Below are positions 9,212-17,785 of a stretch of 64,000 bases of DNA, piece by piece; position 1 is the stretch's first letter; each line of letters starts with the position of its first letter. The translations under genes and the position numbers were made by a program. Source of the DNA: JAVBLY01 sp031553035 (lineage in GTDB: Bacteria; Bacillota; Clostridia; Peptostreptococcales; Anaerovoracaceae); contig JAVBLY010000001.1 of assembly GCA_031553035.1 (NCBI GenBank), forward strand, positions 248,001-312,000, in the 5' to 3' direction. The notes below the pieces were generated by a model, which saw nothing but the letters and a program-made list of their open reading frames with translations, was not told the DNA's origin and did not search any database.

Positions 9212-9375
9212 AAAACTGTCACTAATAGAGGTAAAATGAGCATACTAGTGAGAGTAAACTCTCACTAGTATGTACTTTTCTGTATTTTCATGACAGTTTT
9301 TTAATTGATATTAAAAAAAACTGTCACTAATCCATGCAAGAAATCAAATGTAGTGAGAAAAACTGTCACTACATT
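9212..9375. repeat. Cluster of AAAACTGTCACTA repeats and two dyads upstream of sigI
   Basis: The motif AAAACTGTCACTA occurs at 9212-9224, 9317-9329 and 9359-9371, and in shortened inverted form (TGACAGTTTT) at 9291-9300. Two perfect dyads lie among them: CATACTAGTGAGAGT / ACTCTCACTAGTATG at 9241-9255 and 9258-9272 with a 2-base gap, and AATGTAGTGA / TCACTACATT at 9347-9356 and 9366-9375. Both dyads contain TCACTA, the end of the repeat. This looks like a multi-site operator, possibly for autoregulation of the sigma factor gene. The first dyad could also fold as a very stable RNA hairpin. The trans-acting factor is unknown. Confidence 0.7.
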
Positions 9376-9392
9376 GGATAAAATATGGATTC

Positions 9393-9821
9393 TCATGAGA
9401 GTTTGCTATCATCCTTCTTGATTTTATTGAGCACGGTGGCGCAAATACATTCCAGAAGTATCTCGCCGAAAATGACGGCTATCATAATATAGCTGCCATA
9501 ACTTGCGCCATAACCTACTATGATGAACATATTCAGGATCACCGCACAGAAGAAAAGAGTGGAAAGCCTGCCGTACCATTCGGGAGATTCGATTTTGTAA
9601 AGGCAGTATATTCCGGTAAAGATTCCAAAGATACACGTTCCTATGGAAGACAGCTCCACAAGCCTGTTGAGTTCATAGCCTTCCACATCAAAGATATTTA
9701 TTATATCCAGAGCATTCAGACCGAAGAATAAACATGCAAAACATCCGTATCCAATAAGAAGAATGGCACATGTTTTGATGGTTTTGATTCTTTTTTCTCT
9801 TTGTTTTGACGGATCGTCCAT
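9393..9821 (-). CDS. Four-helix membrane protein, tandem paralogue A
   Basis: The protein has 142 residues with about four hydrophobic stretches and charged ends. It is clearly related to its upstream neighbour (9885-10316): both share a KTIK-C-ILL-GY start, a FGLNA-I-I motif, a short WYGRL segment and an FFC-ILN motif in the third helix. An AAAGGA site lies upstream of the ATG. No enzymatic motif is visible and I do not recognise the family. It is transcribed toward sigI and could be co-transcribed with it or ended by the dyad region between them. Small paired membrane proteins of this kind may be sensors or stress proteins, but that is only a guess. Confidence 0.72.
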   Translation of the reverse strand: MDDPSKQREKRIKTIKTCAILLIGYGCFACLFFGLNALDIINIFDVEGYELNRLVELSSIGTCIFGIFTGIYCLYKIESPEWYGRLSTLFFCAVILNMFIIVGYGASYGSYIMIAVIFGEILLECICATVLNKIKKDDSKLS

Positions 9822-9826
9822 ATCGC

Positions 9827-9900
9827 TTTCCTTTTTAGTGACCTTTTATTGCCCTTTCTGCTCAATTTCCTTTTTCATGACCTTTTATTGCCCTTTCTGC
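9827..9900. repeat. Tandem duplication with a 39-bp period between two paralogous genes
   Basis: The segments 9827-9861 and 9866-9900 match at all but two or three positions, with a period of 39 bases. They share the 23-mer formed by TGACCTTTTATTGCC followed by CTTTCTGC. The copy at 9866-9900 holds the last codons and stop of the upstream gene (minus strand). The copy at 9827-9861 supplies the AAAAAGGAAA ribosome binding site of the downstream gene. The duplication therefore created or preserved the spacer and RBS between the two genes. Confidence 0.88.
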
Positions 9901-10316
9901 AGACTGCGTTTGAGTCTGGTCAGCACCAGTCCGCAAACACATACGAAAGGAACCTGTATAAATATGATGACAAGCATTCGAAGGTCAATGTGACCAATGC
10001 TGAGGCCTATGATAATTATTATGTTTAGGATCATATCACAGAAAAACAATAGTGCCAATCGTCCGTACCAGTCAGCAAACTTAATCCTGCTCAAACAAAA
10101 TGCACCCAGGATAATCCCGATAGCGCAGGATCCGAACATTGCTATCGAAAACATCGTTCCTGCTTTCTCTATAGATGCTGAATCCAAAATATCTATTAGC
10201 TTAAAGGCATTTAATCCGAACAAAATTACAATGAATGCATCGTAGCCCATCAAGATGATGGAACACTCCTTAATGGTTTTACTTCTTTTTTTTACGGTTG
10301 TATCAAAATTACTCAA
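9885..10316 (-). CDS. Four-helix membrane protein, tandem paralogue B
   Basis: The protein has 143 residues with four hydrophobic segments and a basic C-terminal tail (RLKRSLQKGQ). It is the paralogue of the gene at 9393-9821, sharing the KTIK start, FGLNA, DWYGRL and FFCDMILN. A GGGGAAAT-type site lies ahead of the start. The stop codon lies within a 39-bp tandem duplication that also forms the leader of the next gene. No known domain is recognised. It is likely the first gene of a minus-strand unit that may run on into sigI and the beta-propeller gene. Confidence 0.72.
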   Translation of the reverse strand: MSNFDTTVKKRSKTIKECSIILMGYDAFIVILFGLNAFKLIDILDSASIEKAGTMFSIAMFGSCAIGIILGAFCLSRIKFADWYGRLALLFFCDMILNIIIIIGLSIGHIDLRMLVIIFIQVPFVCVCGLVLTRLKRSLQKGQ

Positions 10317-10634
10317 TATAATTTCCCCTTTTTTTTTCTTAATACAAATACAAATGTAATTCTAACATAGAATAATAATCCTGACAAAATTAAAGTCTTT
10401 GATTGTTCCGTATTCTTTTAACATTATTTTTCTTATGCTATAATAAATTATCCAGGTATTATTCTAAATGCAAAATCAAATCTATAATCATCAGTAGAAA
10501 GGTAACTGAAACAGGTCAACGTTTAGCGTCAGAGCAGGAAGTAAGAGACAACAATAGATAAATTCCGATTTCAAAAAAGTATATGATATACTTTTGATAC
10601 TGGGACATTCAATGTATTATGTAAAGGGGATATC
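10317..10634. other. AT-rich divergent intergenic region (318 bases)
   Basis: This lies between the start of the minus-strand membrane protein gene and lplA. A possible plus-strand promoter is TTAACA at 10418-10423 and TATAAT at 10439-10444, but the spacer is only 15 bases. A second weak candidate is TTGATA near 10596 with TATTAT just before the lplA leader. A block around 10500-10550 is less AT-rich than its surroundings, but I recognise no RNA in it. Confidence 0.4.
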
Positions 10635-11630
10635 ATGAATATTTGTTATATTGAAAGCGGTTCAACCAACGCTGCTTATAATTTAGCTTTTGAACAATAT
10701 GTCTTTGATGATATGCCAAAAGACAGGCAGTATTTTATGCTATGGCAAAATAACAATGCAATAATAATCGGGAAAAATCAGAATACAATGGAAGAAATAA
10801 ATAGTGCTATTGTAAAAGAAAAAAATGTAGATGTCGTTCGGAGACTATCGGGTGGTGGAGCTGTTTACCATGACATAGGAAATCTGAATTTTACATTTAT
10901 CTCTGATGCTCAAAATGTGGAAAAACTGAATATGAAGGTTTTTACAGAGCCGATAATATCTACATTATGTGAACTTGGAATAGAAGCCAAACAAACAGGG
11001 AGAAACGATATTGTAATCAATGGGAAAAAGTTCTCGGGGAATTCTCAATATATAAAAAACAATAGAGTGATGCATCATGGAACTATACTTTTTGATTCTA
11101 ACTTAGATATGATTCAGAAAATGTTAAACGTATCTAAACAAAAAATTAAATCAAAAGGATTGAAATCAATAAAATCAAGGATGACAAATATAAAAGATCA
11201 CCTTGATTCAGATATTGAACTTACGACATTTATAGAGATACTAAAAAAGAATGTATTTAAAAATGCTGCAGTAGAAGATTATATACTGGGACCGGATGAT
11301 GATAATAAAATTCAACAAATAATGAAAGAAAGATATGGCTCTTGGGATTGGAATTATGGCTTTTCTCCTGAATACAGTATAGTAAGAGAACAAAACATTG
11401 AAGGCTGTGGACATGTAAAACTTTATATTGATATCAAGGATGGAAGAATAGATAAATTTAGTTCTTCAGGTGATTACTTCGGCAGTGGAGATATATGTGA
11501 TCTTGAAGAACTTCTGAAAGACCGCAGGTATGAAGATAGTGAGATAAGACGAGCTCTTAAAGATGTGAATATTGATTATTATTATAATAAAATGGCTAAA
11601 GATGTATTCATCAGGTTGATGATAGATTAA
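10635..11630 (+). CDS. lplA: Lipoate-protein ligase A
   Basis: The protein has 331 residues, the usual length for a two-domain LplA. The conserved RRLSGGGAVYHDIGNLNFTF segment binds lipoate and ATP, and NGKKFSGNSQ carries the catalytic Lys. The C-terminal accessory domain follows from about residue 250. The enzyme activates lipoate (or octanoate) with ATP and transfers it to a lysine of lipoyl domains. Its likely client is the E2 protein encoded at 17786-19099, whose lipoyl Lys sits in ETDKS. A ligase coded beside a lipoylated dehydrogenase operon supplies cofactor on demand and suggests scavenging of external lipoate. AAAGGGG lies 8 bases before the ATG. Confidence 0.93.
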   Translation: MNICYIESGSTNAAYNLAFEQYVFDDMPKDRQYFMLWQNNNAIIIGKNQNTMEEINSAIVKEKNVDVVRRLSGGGAVYHDIGNLNFTFISDAQNVEKLNMKVFTEPIISTLCELGIEAKQTGRNDIVINGKKFSGNSQYIKNNRVMHHGTILFDSNLDMIQKMLNVSKQKIKSKGLKSIKSRMTNIKDHLDSDIELTTFIEILKKNVFKNAAVEDYILGPDDDNKIQQIMKERYGSWDWNYGFSPEYSIVREQNIEGCGHVKLYIDIKDGRIDKFSSSGDYFGSGDICDLEELLKDRRYEDSEIRRALKDVNIDYYYNKMAKDVFIRLMID

Positions 11631-11741
11631 AGTTTCTCTTTGATTTTCCAAAACAACAGTGCTACACTATAGGAAATTGTCAGACAATTATTCTTTTTCT
11701 TGATAATAATGGATATTGGATTGGAGTGAGATTTGTAAAAA

Positions 11742-12818
11742 ATGCTCAATACTAAAGAATGTCAGTATTTAAATGACATTACTGCCAAGTTATATGCTGA
11801 TGTTATTAACAGTGGTAATGGTGAGCAGGCCTTGAGGGATTTTCTCGAAGGGATCAAGGAACTGGTCCCATTTGAAAAAGGTGAAATATATTTTTGCAAG
11901 TTTGAACGCGGATCTATTTCATATGAGGATTTTATTTTTTATGGATGGACGAAGGAAGATTTGGAACGATACCATAATGATGAAATCTATCAGATAGATG
12001 AAGTTCTTCCTATTGTTTCAAGCAGTAATCCAATTATATTTAGATCTTCTGATGTTTTTATACAAAGCGAACGTGAAAAAACAAAATACTATAAAGATAT
12101 AGTCCACCCTATAGGGATGGAGTATTCCATTGAAGGAAATATTTATTTTGAAGAGGGAGAACTAAGCGCAATCAGTATCCACAGATCTGAAAATAACAGT
12201 GATTTCACACCAAAGGCTCTTGAAGTAATAAAATTTGTTAGGCCTCATTTGATAAATATTTCCAAAATGCACAGTAACTTTAAAAGGAATTTAAGTATTG
12301 TAGACTATAAAAAATTGCCATTTGATCACGAAACTAATGATATCAGTTTTTGTGTATTCGATAAGAATTTTAAATTAATTGATGCAGATGTAATGCGACT
12401 GATAATTTCCGATGATCTTTCTGAAGGGACGATAATAAACAAAATAAGAGATATTTTGTGTGAAATTGCCCCAGGGCTTGAAGAAAACCCTTGGTATTCC
12501 AGCATATTGGAAATTGCCAATAACAGATATTCAATAGATATTGAAATGAAGAAAGATACTTACGATATCATTATTCATGATTTTTTCATTACGGTAAAAA
12601 AATTACTTTTGGAAGTGAGGGAAAAATATAGTTTATCTCCAAGAGAATATGAAGTGCTTTTGTGTATCACAGAAGGACTGGATACTTCTGAGATAGCGGA
12701 AAAGCTCTTTATCAGCATTACAACAGTAAAAAAACATTTAGTTAATCTTTACAGAAAGCTCAATATCAAAGGCAGGCATCAGGTGTTAAGCATTATTTTG
12801 AGAACCGAGAGAGGTTAA
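11742..12818 (+). CDS. LuxR-family transcriptional regulator with GAF-like sensor region
   Basis: The protein has 358 residues. The C-terminal 65 residues form a LuxR/GerE helix-turn-helix: LSPREYEVLLCITEGLDTSE followed by a TVKKHLVNLYRKL recognition segment. The N-terminal 270 residues contain no receiver-type Asp pattern and look like a GAF/PAS-type ligand sensor. It is a paralogue of the regulator at 49440-50525: both share VPF/Y-KG--Y near residue 45, a LP-(I/V)S---P-(I/M)FRSS segment and YSIEGNIY. It ends 16 bases before the sigma-54 activator gene, so the two are probably co-transcribed. The window holds two such regulators, each beside a sigma-54 activator gene and a transport or catabolic unit. 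Confidence 0.85.
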   Translation: MLNTKECQYLNDITAKLYADVINSGNGEQALRDFLEGIKELVPFEKGEIYFCKFERGSISYEDFIFYGWTKEDLERYHNDEIYQIDEVLPIVSSSNPIIFRSSDVFIQSEREKTKYYKDIVHPIGMEYSIEGNIYFEEGELSAISIHRSENNSDFTPKALEVIKFVRPHLINISKMHSNFKRNLSIVDYKKLPFDHETNDISFCVFDKNFKLIDADVMRLIISDDLSEGTIINKIRDILCEIAPGLEENPWYSSILEIANNRYSIDIEMKKDTYDIIIHDFFITVKKLLLEVREKYSLSPREYEVLLCITEGLDTSEIAEKLFISITTVKKHLVNLYRKLNIKGRHQVLSIILRTERG

Positions 12819-12834
12819 TTTGAGAGGAGTATAA

Positions 12835-14253
12835 ATGGATAGGAGTAAATTCAAGGAAACGCTTCAAGAAGCGGGCATTCTTGATGCAGATACCTTATTG
12901 GACTATATATGTAATTCACATGATGGAATTTTTATTGTTGATAAACATGGGAAACTTATATTGGCGAACCCGGCTGTTATTAATATGATTGGTGCAGATT
13001 GCAGGGATTTAGTAGGACACACTATTGCAGATATTCTCGAAAGTGGGATATACGAAGGATCGCCCAGTACTGAAGCGGCGAAAACCGGCAAAATATATAC
13101 TGGACTGGTTAAGACACGATCTGGGGTTGAAATCATGTCAACAAGCAATCCAGTCTTTGATAAAGATGGAAATCTGCAGTATGTCATCAGCAATTGCAGG
13201 CCATTCTCCGTTATAAAATCTTTCTTTGATAAATACATAAAAAAAGATATAGGACTTTCAGGAGTTAATTATCAAACAGATGACCACTCATCAAAATATG
13301 TCTATGCAAGTAAATCAATGAAAGAAATAATAGAACGAAGTTCATATGCTGCAAAGACTAGCTGTGCAATAATGCTGTTGGGTAATACTGGAACGGGAAA
13401 AGGTGTCATGGCGAAATTTATTCATGAAAACAGTACTCGGGTAGAAGAAAAGTTTTTGGAGCTGAATTGTGCTGCCTTGCCGGAGAACCTTTTGGAATCA
13501 GAACTTTTTGGTTACGAAAAAGGTGCATTTACCGGTGCTAGTAATATCGGAAAACAGGGGCTGTTTGAGATCGCAAATAACGGTACAATATTTTTGGATG
13601 AGATAGGTGAATTGCCTTTGCAGCTTCAGGCAAAACTTTTAAAGGTGCTTGATACCGGATATTTATTACGTGTAGGTGGAACTGTGTACCACAAAGTCAA
13701 TGTCAGAATTATTTCAGCCACAAACCGCAATCTTCATAAAATGATGAGAGAAGGTCTGTTTAGAGAAGATCTGTTTTATAGGCTGAACGTTATTTCCATC
13801 AGGATTCCGGCGTTAAAAGAAAGAAAAAATGAGATCAGAGATATTATAAATCATTTACTTGAAAAGACAAATGAGCAATACTCTACAAATAAGAAAATAG
13901 ATGAAAACGCATATCAGATATTATCGGAATATAGTTGGCCTGGAAACATAAGGCAACTGGAGAACTTTATTCAACGTGCCGTTGTTTTATCGATGGACGA
14001 AAATAATTTAGAAAAAGAGTTTATTTCATCGCTCTTGTCTGAAGAAATGATAGTAGATTCCGACCATGAATCAAATGATGAGATTGTTGATGGTTCACTG
14101 AAAGAGTATATTACCAGAATGGAGATAGACTATATTAAGAGATGCATAAGTGAATCTGGAGGATCAATAACAGAGGCAGCAGATAAACTAGGGATACATC
14201 GGACAGCAGTTTATAAAAAACTCAAGTCCCTGGATATAAAAACCGAAATGTAA
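12835..14253 (+). CDS. Sigma-54-dependent activator with PAS domain and Fis-type HTH
   Basis: The protein has 472 residues. A PAS domain lies at about 15-130 (GIFIVDKHGKLILANPAV). The AAA+ central domain at about 155-395 has Walker A GNTGTGKG (183-190), the sigma-54 contact loop GAFTGA (230-235) and a Walker B region ending in DEIGELPLQ. A Fis-type HTH ends the protein (ITEAADKLGIHRTAVYKKL). Such proteins bind upstream dyads and use ATP to open sigma-54 RNA polymerase complexes when the PAS domain senses a ligand. A sigma-54 promoter lies 150 bases downstream at 14407-14422, ahead of the PLP-enzyme/2-oxoacid-dehydrogenase operon, which recalls AcoR and acetoin operons. The ligand is unknown. 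Confidence 0.93.
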   Translation: MDRSKFKETLQEAGILDADTLLDYICNSHDGIFIVDKHGKLILANPAVINMIGADCRDLVGHTIADILESGIYEGSPSTEAAKTGKIYTGLVKTRSGVEIMSTSNPVFDKDGNLQYVISNCRPFSVIKSFFDKYIKKDIGLSGVNYQTDDHSSKYVYASKSMKEIIERSSYAAKTSCAIMLLGNTGTGKGVMAKFIHENSTRVEEKFLELNCAALPENLLESELFGYEKGAFTGASNIGKQGLFEIANNGTIFLDEIGELPLQLQAKLLKVLDTGYLLRVGGTVYHKVNVRIISATNRNLHKMMREGLFREDLFYRLNVISIRIPALKERKNEIRDIINHLLEKTNEQYSTNKKIDENAYQILSEYSWPGNIRQLENFIQRAVVLSMDENNLEKEFISSLLSEEMIVDSDHESNDEIVDGSLKEYITRMEIDYIKRCISESGGSITEAADKLGIHRTAVYKKLKSLDIKTEM

Positions 14254-14282
14254 GAGGAATATCGGAAAATCAAGATCTGTCG

Positions 14283-14313
14283 AAAAATAGCTACAATGTG
14301 TAGCTATTTTTTT
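14283..14313 (+). terminator. Terminator (and possible activator dyad) after the sigma-54 activator gene
   Basis: A 13-bp perfect stem (AAAAATAGCTACA at 14283-14295, TGTAGCTATTTTT at 14299-14311) with a three-base loop is followed by more T. It has the form of an intrinsic terminator for the regulator gene. Because it lies about 95-125 bases upstream of the sigma-54 promoter, the same dyad could also be an enhancer site; that second role is a guess. Confidence 0.82.
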
Positions 14314-14406
14314 ACGTTTATTGTTATAAAAAAAAGATATATAAAAAAAAGTGAAGATAAAATAGCATTTTCAACGTATAAAAAGATTATTTGCTATTCA
14401 TCAAGT

Positions 14407-14422
14407 TGGTATGAAATTTGCA
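14407..14422 (+). promoter_or_regulatory. Sigma-54 (-24/-12) promoter of the PLP enzyme / 2-oxoacid dehydrogenase operon
   Basis: The sequence TGGTATGAAATTTGCA matches the sigma-54 consensus TGGCACG-N4-TTGCW with the required ten bases between GG and GC. It lies 58 bases before the ATG of the first gene of the operon and just downstream of a sigma-54 activator gene. The AT-rich stretch 14314-14406 is a plausible place for activator and bending sites. Confidence 0.85.
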
Positions 14423-14479
14423 TTTTACATATTTCAATAAAATGGCATGAATGATTATCGTGATAAAACAGGAGGAGAA

Positions 14480-15784
14480 ATGAGGAAGAATAGGAATAAA
14501 GAACTATACATCGAAACAAAAAAGTATTTAGTGAATGGTGTCGCAAGTTCTTTCCACAAAAGTGAAGTGGAAGATATTCCATTGTATATAGAATATGGAA
14601 AAGGGTCTAAGCTTTATGATGTTGATGGAAAAGAATATATCGACTATGTATTGGGGCTTGGGCCAATGATTCTTGGACACGCAAATGAAAAAATCAACAA
14701 AGCTGTCAGAAAACAATTGAATAGGGGAACTCACTATTCTGCCCCGACAAAAGAATTGGGATTGTTGTCAAAGCAGGCTACAGAGCTTATTCCCTGTGCA
14801 GAAAAAATATCGTTCCAGAGCACAGGAAGTGAGGCAGACATGTATGCCTTCCGATTAGCAAGAGCATATACAGGGAGAATGAAAATCTTAAAATTTGAAG
14901 GACATTATCATGGCTGGGCGGATGAACAAAACATTAATTTCGCAACTGACTCCGTAGAGGAACTCGGGCCAATTGATAAACCTAATAAAGTTTACAGTGT
15001 GAAGGGTCAAAGACATGCAACCGCTGATGATATTTTGATAGCACCTTGGAATGATTTGAATACTCTGGAAAATGTTATCAAAAATAACAGAGATGAAATT
15101 GCTGCAATTATTATGGAACCCTACATGTGTGATGAAGGACCGATTGCACCGAAAAGCGGTTATCTGCAAGGTGTAAGAAAATTATGTGATATACACAATA
15201 TCGTATTGATTTTTGACGAAATAATTACCGGTTTCAGGTTATCTTTTTCAGGTGCTCAAGGTTTATATGGCGTGATTCCCGATATAGGATTGTTTGCAAA
15301 AGCCATAGGAGGTGGGTTCCCTATGGCTATGATTTGCGGCAAAAAGGAAATAATGGACATAGGAGTGACTTCATCAGGTTGTTTCAACGGCAATCCTGTT
15401 GCATCTGTTGCAGGATTAGTTGTATTTGGAGAGTTATCAAAGCCGGGTGTGTACGAACAATTCCAAAAGCTGGGAGATACTTTAGTTAGCGGAATAAACA
15501 ATCTCAGCAAAAAATATAATACCAAGATTTACTCATGTGCTGATGGTGCTATAGCTACGATTATGTTTGGGCTGGATAGACCTGTTAATGACATACGAGA
15601 CTATATCCAAAATGCAGATATCGATAAGTATAATAAATTTTTTGTTTCAGTAAAAGAATTAGGAGTACGCATTACATATCGAAGAGGCAGATTGTTCTTG
15701 TCAACTGAACATACCGAGAAAGATATTGATAAAACATTAGAAATATTTGATGAAGCTTTATTCAATATACAAAAAGTAGATTAA
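14480..15784 (+). CDS. Class III PLP enzyme, glutamate-1-semialdehyde 2,1-aminomutase-like
   Basis: I start at ATG 14480, which has GGAGGAGA directly upstream, giving 434 residues; an in-frame ATG 11 codons earlier lacks such a site. Family signs are the GSA-aminomutase-like STGSEADMYAFRLARAYTG segment, FEGHYHGW, IFDEIITGFR and the PLP Lys at about residue 274 in LFAKAIGGG. It is not obviously the haem-pathway HemL, because it leads a catabolic sigma-54 operon and has a close paralogue at 30817-32109 beside a GRE. It may move an amino group within a substrate or transaminate an amino acid or amine to give a 2-oxoacid or aldehyde for the dehydrogenase complex encoded next. The substrate is unknown. 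Confidence 0.85.
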   Translation: MRKNRNKELYIETKKYLVNGVASSFHKSEVEDIPLYIEYGKGSKLYDVDGKEYIDYVLGLGPMILGHANEKINKAVRKQLNRGTHYSAPTKELGLLSKQATELIPCAEKISFQSTGSEADMYAFRLARAYTGRMKILKFEGHYHGWADEQNINFATDSVEELGPIDKPNKVYSVKGQRHATADDILIAPWNDLNTLENVIKNNRDEIAAIIMEPYMCDEGPIAPKSGYLQGVRKLCDIHNIVLIFDEIITGFRLSFSGAQGLYGVIPDIGLFAKAIGGGFPMAMICGKKEIMDIGVTSSGCFNGNPVASVAGLVVFGELSKPGVYEQFQKLGDTLVSGINNLSKKYNTKIYSCADGAIATIMFGLDRPVNDIRDYIQNADIDKYNKFFVSVKELGVRITYRRGRLFLSTEHTEKDIDKTLEIFDEALFNIQKVD

Positions 15785-15795
15785 GGAGAAAATTC

Positions 15796-16782
15796 ATGGG
15801 AAAAGATAAAATTCAAAAAGCCAAACTAAAAAAAATGTACAAACAGATGGAAGAAATTCGTCAATTCGAATTGAAATCTGCAGAACTGTATCAAGCAGGA
15901 GAATTGCCGGGATTTCTTCATCCATGTGTGGGACAGGAAGCCGCAGAAGTGGGAGTTATCGCAGCACTTGATAATGATGATTTTATTTCCACCACCCACA
16001 GAGGGCACGGACATATCATAGCGAAAGGAGCCGATATAAATAAAATGATGGCAGAGTTATTCGCAAAACGCGATGGTATCTGCAGAGGGAACAGCGGCTC
16101 TATGCACATGATGGATAGAGATCTTGGAATAATAGGTGCCAATGGCATTGTTGGACAGGGGGCAACTCTTGCAACAGGTGCCGCCCTTGCATGCCAGATT
16201 AATGATAATAATAGAATATCTGTATGCTTTATGGGAGACGGAGCTCAGAATGAAGGCTTTTTTCATGAAAGTATGAATATGGCTTCCATATGGAATTTAC
16301 CCTTAATTTTTGCTATTGAAAACAACCAATATGCAGAATCAACTCCTCAATCTCGCCATATGAGACCCAAAGATATTGCGACTCGGGGAAAAGGCTACGA
16401 AGTAGAATCCTTTATATGTGACGGTAATGATTTATTTGAAGTATATGAAATTGCCGATAAAGCTGTCAAATTGTGCAAAAAAGGCAAGGGCCCCGTTTTG
16501 ATCGAACTTAAAACATATAGATGGTTTGGCCATTATGTAGGAGATCCTGCAGTTTATAGGCCTGAAGGCGAACTTGAAAAATGGAAAGATGATAAAAAAG
16601 ATGCAATTTTGAGATTTAAAAAACGAGTCATAGATGAAGGGATTTTTACAGAAAAAGAGTTAGATAAAATCAAATCATCAGTTGAGCAAACAATAGAAGA
16701 TTCAGTTAAATTTGCCAGAAACAGTGAACCGTTGCCAACTTCATTTGCACTGGAAAATATATACGAAGAAGAATTGATATAA
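15796..16782 (+). CDS. Thiamine-diphosphate-dependent dehydrogenase E1 alpha (acetoin/2-oxoacid type)
   Basis: The protein has 328 residues, normal for E1 alpha of the acetoin/pyruvate dehydrogenase type. The ThDP motif starts GDGAQNEG and ends with ENNQYAEST after about 25 residues. An N-terminal GFLHPCVGQEA and CRGNSGSMHMMD are typical of acetoin dehydrogenase E1 alpha and related enzymes. With E1 beta it decarboxylates or cleaves the substrate and hands the acyl group to lipoyl-E2. It follows the PLP enzyme by 11 bases with an AAGGAGAA site. Whether the substrate is acetoin, pyruvate or a branched or amino-acid-derived oxoacid cannot be settled by sequence; the PLP enzyme in the same operon favours an amino-acid-derived oxoacid. 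Confidence 0.92.
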   Translation: MGKDKIQKAKLKKMYKQMEEIRQFELKSAELYQAGELPGFLHPCVGQEAAEVGVIAALDNDDFISTTHRGHGHIIAKGADINKMMAELFAKRDGICRGNSGSMHMMDRDLGIIGANGIVGQGATLATGAALACQINDNNRISVCFMGDGAQNEGFFHESMNMASIWNLPLIFAIENNQYAESTPQSRHMRPKDIATRGKGYEVESFICDGNDLFEVYEIADKAVKLCKKGKGPVLIELKTYRWFGHYVGDPAVYRPEGELEKWKDDKKDAILRFKKRVIDEGIFTEKELDKIKSSVEQTIEDSVKFARNSEPLPTSFALENIYEEELI

Positions 16783-16799
16783 AAAATCGGAGGGAAAAT

Positions 16800-17774
16800 A
16801 TGAGTTTAATAACATACAGGGATGCTGTCAGAGAAGCTTTAAGAGAAGAGATGATCAAAGACCCAAATGTATTTTTAATGGGCGAAGATATTGCCGATCC
16901 ATTTGGAGGATCATTTAAAGTCACTAAAGGATTATCCAGTGAATTTGGAGAAAACAGGGTAAGGAATACACCTATATCTGAAGCTGGCATAGCTGGAGCT
17001 ACTGTTGGTGCGGCTGTTGCCGGGTTGAGGCCGGTTTCGGAAATAATGTATATGGATTTCACAGGGTGTTGTTTTGATGCCATCGTCAATCAGGCCGCAA
17101 AGATAAGATACATGTCTGGTGGACAGGTTCAGGCACCATTGGTATTCCGGACACAACAAGGTGCCGGCAGATCATCAGCCGCTCAGCATGCACAGAGCTG
17201 GGAGGCAATATATGCACATATTCCGGGTTTGAAAATAGTAATCCCTTCGACACCATACGATGTGAAAGGTCTTTTGAAAACATCTATAAGAGACAATGAT
17301 CCGGTATTATTCATCGAGCATAAAATGCTTTATGGAATAAAAGGCGAAGTCCCTGAAAAAGAATATTCAATTCCTTTGGGGCAGGCGAATACGGTAAAAG
17401 AAGGTTCAGATGTGACGATAGTTACATATTCAAGAATGGTACAAATGGCAGTGGAAGCTGCAGAAAAATTGGAAAAAGAAAGGATTTCAGCAGAGGTAAT
17501 CGACTTGAGAACATTAGTACCTCTGGACAAAAAATCGGTAATAGATTCCTTGAAAAAAACAGAAAGACTTGTAGTTGTAAACGAAGCTGCTGAAAGGTGC
17601 GGATATGGTGCCGAACTTGCGGCCTTCGCCATGGAAGAGGCATTTGATTACCTTGATGCTCCAGTAAAAAGAGTTGCCGCAAAGAACACACCGGTTTCTT
17701 TTGCTCCGGCTCTTGAAGATTATATCATCCCAAATACACAAGACATCTATAACGGTGTAAAAGAATTATTTTAA
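16800..17774 (+). CDS. Thiamine-diphosphate-dependent dehydrogenase E1 beta
   Basis: The protein has 324 residues, typical length. Recognisable segments are MGEDIADPFGGSFKVTKGL near the start, NTPISEAGIAGATVGAA, the QGAGRSSAAQHAQSWEA loop and the C-terminal transketolase-like domain with VIDLRTLVPLD and VNEAAERCGYGAE. It forms the E1 heterotetramer with the product of 15796-16782. The gene starts 17 bases after E1 alpha with a GGAGGG site and is followed by E2 after 11 bases. This is a conventional E1 beta with no missing key segments. Confidence 0.93.
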   Translation: MSLITYRDAVREALREEMIKDPNVFLMGEDIADPFGGSFKVTKGLSSEFGENRVRNTPISEAGIAGATVGAAVAGLRPVSEIMYMDFTGCCFDAIVNQAAKIRYMSGGQVQAPLVFRTQQGAGRSSAAQHAQSWEAIYAHIPGLKIVIPSTPYDVKGLLKTSIRDNDPVLFIEHKMLYGIKGEVPEKEYSIPLGQANTVKEGSDVTIVTYSRMVQMAVEAAEKLEKERISAEVIDLRTLVPLDKKSVIDSLKKTERLVVVNEAAERCGYGAELAAFAMEEAFDYLDAPVKRVAAKNTPVSFAPALEDYIIPNTQDIYNGVKELF

Positions 17775-17785
17775 AGGAGTAAAAA

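Noticed and set aside
9212..9375. CRISPR array
   Set aside because: Only three short direct copies with irregular spacing, one inverted half copy and no cas genes.
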